The notes under the pieces are model-generated. The model was not told the DNA's origin and did not search any database. It saw only the letters and a program-made list of their open reading frames with translations. A stretch of DNA of 64,000 nt from Domibacillus iocasae (GTDB taxonomy: Bacteria; Bacillota; Bacilli; Bacillales; Domibacillaceae). This document shows positions 59,194-64,000 of this stretch, piece by piece. Numbering within the stretch: the stretch's first letter is position 1; each line of letters begins with the position of its first letter. The stretch is from assembly GCF_001750285.1 (NCBI RefSeq), contig NZ_MAMP01000021.1, positions 358,172 to 422,171 of the forward strand. The letters are read 5' to 3'. The position numbers and the translations under genes were made by a program.

Positions 59194-60690
59194 TTATCTT
59201 TTTCCTTTTATCATTAAAAAACTAACAAAAACGGCGGGCAACGCAACTATTGCCATGCTTAAAAAAGCAAAACGCGGTTCTATATCATATAAATAGCCTG
59301 CCCCAAAAGTGAAAATTGCTGTACTTAATCCCATGCCGAGTGATGAATATACACCTTGGGCGGCTGGAATTTCGGATGTATCAAATTCCTGGTAAAGAAG
59401 CCGGATGAACGCATAATGGGCGAGCCCGAATGTAAACGCATGAAATACTTGGGCAAAAATATAAACGGCGACAGTTGGCAATATAAACATAATCGACCAG
59501 CGAAAAACGGCTGCAAACGCCGCGCCCATAAACATGACTGGGACCGAAACATGGCGTAAAAAACGATCTGCCACACTGAAAAAAATAATTTCTGCCGCAA
59601 CCGCGATATTTAAAATAACGCCTGTCCAAATGCTGCTTACACCAAGGTGCTGCAAATACAACACGCCATAATTATAATAAGCGGCGTGCGCTCCTTGAAT
59701 AAGTACACAAACGATGAGTGCCGTCACAAAACGCCGTGAACGAAACAACTGCTTTAGCGGCACACGCCGCAGTTCGTCGCGTGCCCCAAGTACAGGCGGC
59801 ATATAATAAAAAGCAGCCGCCACCATAAAAACTAAACTGCCAATTAAAATGTATAAGATAGCCGCGTCTGTAAAAGCAGCGGTCGCGAGGCCAATGAAAA
59901 ACACAGAGACAGTATAGCCAATTGATCCCCAAGAGCGGCTTTTCCCATAATGAATCCCATCCGTTTTCATCAGGAGTGCACCCATGCTGTCCGCCATTGG
60001 CATAATGATTGGGTAAACAAGGCAAAATGCTGCCATAACAAGAAGCAGCGGGACATAGCCAGAAGCAGGAATAAAGAAAAGCGATAAAAGAGCTGCTGTG
60101 CTCGTGAACCATTTTAGGAGTGTACCCGCCGGAAATTTAGCGCTCATTGCCGGATAGAGAAAAAAAGTGGACGCGGCCCGGACGAGTAATCCGATCGCAA
60201 TGAGTGAAGAAGCGGCTTCAACAGGCAAACCTTTTTCTGAAACAAGCCAGGCATTCCAGTACGGCATAAATATGCCCCATGAAAAATAAAAAGCAAAAAA
60301 CGTAATGGACAGCCAAAACTGAGAGGTGAAAATCATCAAATCTTCCTTCGTTAGTAAGTATTTATCCATTATAGCGAAAAACCAACCCTTTTGTGGCAAA
60401 TCAAAAAGAAGAAGGTGCTGTCTCGAATTTTTGGAGACGGCTTGCTGGCGTTCATGAATAGAGATAGTGTCATAGTGAACAGACTTTTCCAGAATGGCTG
60501 CCGCGAATTCATCTTCTGGAATCCGGTACGCGTTTATGATTTTCAGCAGCATGCGGCTGTCGATGCCTGCTTCGCCTTTTTCATATTTGGAAATGCTTGA
60601 CTGTGTAATATTCAAACGTTCAGCCATTCCTTTTTGTGAAATACGGAGAACGTGCTGACGGTAATAGCGCAATAGTTCATTTAACTGCAT
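59194..60690 (-). CDS. XRE HTH and MFS transporter in one read-through ORF
   Basis: One 498-codon frame joins two usually separate genes. Residues 1-70 are an XRE helix-turn-helix (LRISQKGMAERLNITQSSIS, KYEKGEAGIDSRM). Residues 119-498 are a complete 12-helix MFS transporter of the LacY/HcaT-like group, starting IFTSQFWLSITFFAFYFSWG. The DNA between holds a terminator-like hairpin (60417-60441), a TATAAT on the minus strand (60368-60373) and GAAGGAAG before ATG 60336. So the transporter is probably also, or only, made from 60336 (380 residues), and the regulator gene has lost its stop codon. The substrate is unknown. Confidence 0.75.
   Translation of the reverse strand: MQLNELLRYYRQHVLRISQKGMAERLNITQSSISKYEKGEAGIDSRMLLKIINAYRIPEDEFAAAILEKSVHYDTISIHERQQAVSKNSRQHLLLFDLPQKGWFFAIMDKYLLTKEDLMIFTSQFWLSITFFAFYFSWGIFMPYWNAWLVSEKGLPVEAASSLIAIGLLVRAASTFFLYPAMSAKFPAGTLLKWFTSTAALLSLFFIPASGYVPLLLVMAAFCLVYPIIMPMADSMGALLMKTDGIHYGKSRSWGSIGYTVSVFFIGLATAAFTDAAILYILIGSLVFMVAAAFYYMPPVLGARDELRRVPLKQLFRSRRFVTALIVCVLIQGAHAAYYNYGVLYLQHLGVSSIWTGVILNIAVAAEIIFFSVADRFLRHVSVPVMFMGAAFAAVFRWSIMFILPTVAVYIFAQVFHAFTFGLAHYAFIRLLYQEFDTSEIPAAQGVYSSLGMGLSTAIFTFGAGYLYDIEPRFAFLSMAIVALPAVFVSFLMIKGKR
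60417..60441 (-). terminator. Terminator-like hairpin inside the HTH-MFS ORF
   Basis: On the minus strand GCCGTCTC-(9)-GAGACAGC is followed by ACCTTCTTCTTTTT. It is a GGCTGTC-type stem like those at true gene ends in this window, but it sits inside the open frame. Confidence 0.55.
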
Positions 60691-60745
60691 AAAAACAACC
60701 CATGCATGTAATGTTCATCCTTTACAACTTACTGGTATGAGAAAC

Positions 60746-60769
60746 AAAAAAGGATAGATTATTCCTTTT
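60746..60769. promoter_or_regulatory. Palindromic operator candidate in the divergent HTH-MFS promoter region
   Basis: AAAAAGGA-TAGATTAT-TCCTTTTT is a perfect inverted repeat 56 bases upstream of the HTH start. It is a plausible autoregulatory site. Imperfect repeats CCTTTACAAC...GTATGAGAAA occur at about 60718-60745 and 60779-60830 on either side. Confidence 0.45.
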
Positions 60770-60893
60770 TGGAATTTACCTTTACAACCTTAATTATTTA
60801 CAGTCTTAATTAGTATGAGAAATTTAAAGGGAATTGAAGAAAAATGTCGAAATAGGAAAAAGGTATTATGAATACAATTAAAAGGAGAATTGG

Positions 60894-61316
60894 ATGGAGA
60901 AACCAAATGAATCGTTGGAGAGTTCACTCATTTTTGTCAATCGACGGCAAGAAGACTGCATGATTCGCTTTATGACGGTTTATCAGGAAGGACTCGTGAT
61001 CGATGCTGAGTTTACGCGACAGGCTGCTCTTGCCCAAAAAAAGTGGTGTCTTGGGTTAAAAGGAATGGTAAAAATGACTGTGGCTGAAAATGGTTCCTGG
61101 CAGGAAGTTATGATTGAATATAGTTTGCCAGAAGGCTACCTGTACTTAACAGCTGTTACTGCCTTGTCTTTATCGAAATCAGTGGTTTTATCGATTGCGA
61201 ATCAATTTTTCATCCGAAAAGGAGATGCTGTCCAATATTTATCAACTCGCGCTTTGCTCAAGCATGCACCGATTCAGTGCGAGCGTTTTCTCATCATTCG
61301 AGTTCCAAAATCGTAA
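60894..61316 (+). CDS. Hypothetical 140-residue protein
   Basis: A soluble protein with no family I recognise. A strand-rich middle (CLGLKGMVKMTVAENGSWQE, VMIEYSLPEGYLYLTAVTAL) and two cysteines late in the chain are visible, with no signal peptide or membrane helix. AAAAGGAG lies before the ATG. It is divergent from the HTH-MFS ORF across a region with a palindromic site, so it may be co-regulated. Confidence 0.65.
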   Translation: MEKPNESLESSLIFVNRRQEDCMIRFMTVYQEGLVIDAEFTRQAALAQKKWCLGLKGMVKMTVAENGSWQEVMIEYSLPEGYLYLTAVTALSLSKSVVLSIANQFFIRKGDAVQYLSTRALLKHAPIQCERFLIIRVPKS

Positions 61317-61435
61317 GAAGCAGCCTTTTTAAAAAGCTGTTCAGATTATAAACTAATAAAACCTTTTGTCAGTAAATCTGTTTTTTCTTATTCATGATTG
61401 TTTTTTGGTTAAAAAACATGGACGACTTTATCGAC

Positions 61436-61469
61436 AGCCTGGCAGCCTTTTAAAGGGCTGTTTTTTTCT
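61436..61469 (+). terminator. Terminator upstream of the PBP gene
   Basis: CAGCCTTTTAAAGGGCTG followed by TTTTTTT. It ends the upstream transcription unit. Confidence 0.75.
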
Positions 61470-61505
61470 GGTATAATAATAGGATAATAGAAAGGGGCGG
61501 TGGAG

Positions 61506-63506
61506 ATGATGAAACGTTTTGCAATTCTTTTAACAATGGGAACGATTACGCTGCTCGGCGGATGCGGTGGACCAGATGCGCCGGAAGCAGAGCTTGAAGC
61601 ATATATAAATGAATGGAAAGAAGGCAATTACAGCAGCATGTATACACATTTCACGAGTGAAACAAAGTCAGCAATGACGGAGGAACAATTTGTGAAGCAG
61701 TATAAAAATATTATGACGGACATTGAAATGGATAAGCTTGAAGTGGGACTTCCAAGTGAAGAAGACGTCAAGGAGGACAATGAAAAAACAGTGCGTCTTC
61801 CGTTTGAAGTGGAAATGGAAACAATCGCCGGGCCGGTTTCATTCCAAAAAGAAGCAGTCATGAAGCTTGAAGAAACAGAAGAAGGGGAAGAATGGCTGAT
61901 CGATTGGGATCCGTCTTTTCTGCTGCCTAATTATGCGGAAGGCGATAAAGTTCGTATTCAAGCACTTGAAGCAGAAAGAGGACAGATTTTTGACCGCAAT
62001 GGCAGCTCGCTCGCGGTGAACGGAACAGCCGTTCAAATTGGCGTAAATGCCGGAGCGATTGACGAAGCCGGAAAAGAGGCACTCGCGAAAGTGCTAGGCA
62101 GCAAGAAAGGGTTTATTGATGAACAGCTCAGTCAAAGCTGGGTGCAGGACGGGTACTTTGTGCCGCTTAAGACGGTTGCTTCATCGAATGAAGCACTCAT
62201 TCAAAAAGCGACAGCTGTCACAGGTGCAACCACTTCTTCAAAAGCGGTCCGTGTGTATCCGTATGGTGCCTCTGCTGCTCACTTAACTGGCTACACAGGT
62301 GAAATTAATGCAGAGGAACTGAAGGAAAATGAAGGATACGCGCAAGGGGATCAAATTGGTAAAAGAGGACTTGAGCAGTTGTTTGAAGAACAATTAAAAG
62401 AAACAGACGGTGTTCAACTTTTTATTGAAAAAGAAAAAGGAGAGCCGGTTGTTATTGCGAAAAAAGAGCCGCAAAATGGACAGGATGTAAAAGTTACTAT
62501 TAATGCGGAAATGCAAAAACTTTTGTTTGAACAGTATGGCGGGACAGCAGGAACAGCTTCGGCTGTAGAACCAAAAACGGGAGAGGTGCTGGCGCTTGTT
62601 TCATCCCCATCCTTTGATCCTAATGAATTTGCCATGGGAGTTTCTGGCGAACGATATACGGCGCTTCAGGATAACCCAAAACAGCCGCTTTTAAATCGAT
62701 TTGCTGCTGCGTACTCACCGGGGTCCACGATGAAGCCGATCACGGCATCAGTTGCGATGAAAGCAAAAAAGCTTAATCCATCGGAGGGCAAAACGATTAC
62801 CGGTCTTCAATGGCAGAAAGACTCCTCATGGGGCAACTACCGGGTTACACGTGTAAGTGAGTCAAGTGCGCCTGTTACGCTGAAATCAGCGCTTGTAGCA
62901 TCGGATAATATTTATTTTGCGATGGCAGCACTTGAGACGGGAGCAGACCAACTGAAGACGGGGCTGCAATCATTTGGGTTTGGAACAGACTATCCATTTG
63001 CTTATCCGCTGCGGGATTCACAAGTGTCAAATAGTGGCGAATTTGAATCTGATATTTTACTTGCTGATACGGGCTATGGGCAAGGAGAGGTTTTAACGAC
63101 AATGACGCATTTAGCCAATGCATATGGTGCTTTTTTAAATAGCGGCAGCATAATGAATCCTCTTTTGAAGCTTGACGATGAACCGTCCGTTTGGCAAAAA
63201 GAGCTTGTAACAACTGATCAGGCAGCGATTATTAAAGAGGGGTTGCGCGGCGTAGTAGAGCGTGGAACAGCGCAAGCGGCGAATATTGAAGGAATGGCCG
63301 TTTCCGGCAAAACAGGCACAGCTGAAATCAAAGCAGAGCAAGGAACGACTGGAAAAGAAAATGGGTTGTTTGTTTCTTATGACATGAACAATCCAGCCTT
63401 TGTATTAGCATTTCTCGTTGAAGATGCGGCGAATGAAGGAGGCAGTAAATTAGCAGTCGACAAGACGAGTGCTTTCTATGTAAAATGGAAATTACGCAAT
63501 AAATAA
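61506..63506 (+). CDS. pbpC: Class B penicillin-binding protein, PBP3-like lipoprotein
   Basis: A transpeptidase of about 666 residues, similar in size and layout to B. subtilis PBP3 (pbpC) and staphylococcal PBP2a. A lipoprotein signal ends LLGGC (near residue 20), followed by an NTF2-like MecA N-domain (about 28-140), a dimer domain (ERGQIFDRNGSSLAVNG) and the transpeptidase with SPGSTMK (active Ser), VASDN and SGKTGTAE motifs. It cross-links peptidoglycan outside the membrane. Starts at GTG 61500, ATG 61506 and ATG 61509 are all possible; GGGG at 61494-61497 favours 61506. PBP3 types have low beta-lactam affinity. Confidence 0.92.
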   Translation: MMKRFAILLTMGTITLLGGCGGPDAPEAELEAYINEWKEGNYSSMYTHFTSETKSAMTEEQFVKQYKNIMTDIEMDKLEVGLPSEEDVKEDNEKTVRLPFEVEMETIAGPVSFQKEAVMKLEETEEGEEWLIDWDPSFLLPNYAEGDKVRIQALEAERGQIFDRNGSSLAVNGTAVQIGVNAGAIDEAGKEALAKVLGSKKGFIDEQLSQSWVQDGYFVPLKTVASSNEALIQKATAVTGATTSSKAVRVYPYGASAAHLTGYTGEINAEELKENEGYAQGDQIGKRGLEQLFEEQLKETDGVQLFIEKEKGEPVVIAKKEPQNGQDVKVTINAEMQKLLFEQYGGTAGTASAVEPKTGEVLALVSSPSFDPNEFAMGVSGERYTALQDNPKQPLLNRFAAAYSPGSTMKPITASVAMKAKKLNPSEGKTITGLQWQKDSSWGNYRVTRVSESSAPVTLKSALVASDNIYFAMAALETGADQLKTGLQSFGFGTDYPFAYPLRDSQVSNSGEFESDILLADTGYGQGEVLTTMTHLANAYGAFLNSGSIMNPLLKLDDEPSVWQKELVTTDQAAIIKEGLRGVVERGTAQAANIEGMAVSGKTGTAEIKAEQGTTGKENGLFVSYDMNNPAFVLAFLVEDAANEGGSKLAVDKTSAFYVKWKLRNK

Positions 63507-63632
63507 GAAAATATAGGGTTTTTTATAGGTTGAAAGATTCTAAAAAACAGAATGTTTTTAAAAGAGTAAAAGGTTGGAGAAAACGGGACGATAGAATGAG
63601 AGAGTGTAAGTTGAGATTGGAGGAGCAATTGG

Positions 63633-64000
63633 ATGAATAAAACGGTTATTTCTTTAGCGGCGGCGACTGTTATTTCAGCTGGCGCAGCTGCGTCTGCCGA
63701 GGCTTCAGAGCTTTATACAGTAAAACAAGGAGACACGCTATTCAGCATCGCCAATCAGTACAAAATATCGGTCGTTCAGCTAATGGGGTTGAATGATCTC
63801 ACATCCGATGCACTGTCGATCGATGATCAGCTGATCATCTCGGAAAATGATGAAAGTGCTCAGGTGGAGCCGGCACAAATGGAACAAGGGGAAGAAGTGA
63901 GTGAGTATGCTATCGTTTCAGCGGCATCCTCCTCCTATACTGTAAAAAGCGGGGATTCTCTCGGCCTAATTGCATCACATTATAAAATGAGTGTCGCTTC
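63633..64000 (+). CDS. Secreted LysM protein (partial, runs off window)
   Basis: The N-terminal 122 codons of an exported protein. The signal peptide ends SAEAS (about residue 24). LysM 1 (LYTVKQGDTLFSIANQYKIS, about 27-70) is followed by a Glu/Gln-rich spacer and the start of LysM 2 (SYTVKSGDSLGLIASHYKMS). The catalytic domain, if any, lies beyond the window. GGAGGAG precedes ATG 63633. It is the third LysM protein in this segment and follows a PBP gene, consistent with a wall function. Confidence 0.9.
   Translation, partial: MNKTVISLAAATVISAGAAASAEASELYTVKQGDTLFSIANQYKISVVQLMGLNDLTSDALSIDDQLIISENDESAQVEPAQMEQGEEVSEYAIVSAASSSYTVKSGDSLGLIASHYKMSVA

Noticed and set aside
1..64000. CRISPR arrays, tRNA/rRNA genes, intact insertion sequences or prophage genes
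   Set aside because: I looked for repeat-spacer periodicity, cloverleaf patterns, transposase motifs and phage structural genes and found none.

Overview
The window looks like a chromosomal segment of a low-to-mid G+C, spore-former-type Firmicute of the family Bacillaceae. Supporting signs are strong GGAGG-type ribosome binding sites, frequent TTG and GTG starts, hairpin+U-tract terminators at most gene ends, SinR/SinI-type regulators, S-layer-homology (SLH) and LPXTG surface proteins, LysM-3D cell-wall proteins, and a tandem glycine riboswitch in front of gcvT-gcvPA-gcvPB. I see no prophage, intact insertion sequence, CRISPR array, rRNA or tRNA gene. Species assignment is not possible from this sequence alone.

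Region 1-17100 mixes core metabolism (glycine cleavage) with an exopolysaccharide/biofilm-like set. It holds a FemAB/GNAT-fold protein, a three-gene minus-strand operon (membrane acyltransferase, parallel beta-helix protein, DUF218 protein), an ATP-grasp enzyme and a GT4 glycosyltransferase. Around these lie two SinR-like repressors and two very small SinI-like antagonists. One SinI-like gene sits directly behind a cyclic-di-GMP-I (GEMM-I) riboswitch aptamer. Clusters of SinR-type operators (GTTCTYT and inverted GAAC/GTTC pairs) overlap the apparent promoters of the acyltransferase operon and the glycosyltransferase. This suggests a circuit in which c-di-GMP controls synthesis of a SinI-like anti-repressor, which releases SinR-like repression of matrix genes. 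It is the most interesting system in the window.

Region 17300-29700 is about export and the cell surface. It contains a phoX-tatA-tatC operon (a twin-arginine phosphatase with its own translocase), an SPFH protein, an LPRTG surface protein with its own sortase, a decayed sigma/anti-sigma locus, a GntR-regulated ABC transporter and an SLH-anchored 5'-nucleotidase. Region 29700-41200 has a lysC-type aspartate kinase, a decayed SGNH-hydrolase start, a cobalamin riboswitch in front of class I ribonucleotide reductase genes, and a giant lamin-tail/metallophosphoesterase protein whose SLH wall anchor is broken by frameshifts.

Region 41200-64000 carries cvfB, a uracil/xanthine-type permease, a membrane-tethered trypsin-like protease with an acidic calcium-loop tail, serC-serA, a large secreted subtilase, an M14 carboxypeptidase, an orphan YknW/YknX-like pair, two paralogous LysM-3D proteins, a small kinase-like protein, an M20 amidohydrolase, an HTH-MFS read-through ORF, a PBP3-like transpeptidase and the start of a third LysM protein. 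Many intergenic terminators share a GGCTGTCC/GGACAGCC-type stem, and a few longer leaders are structured but unassigned.
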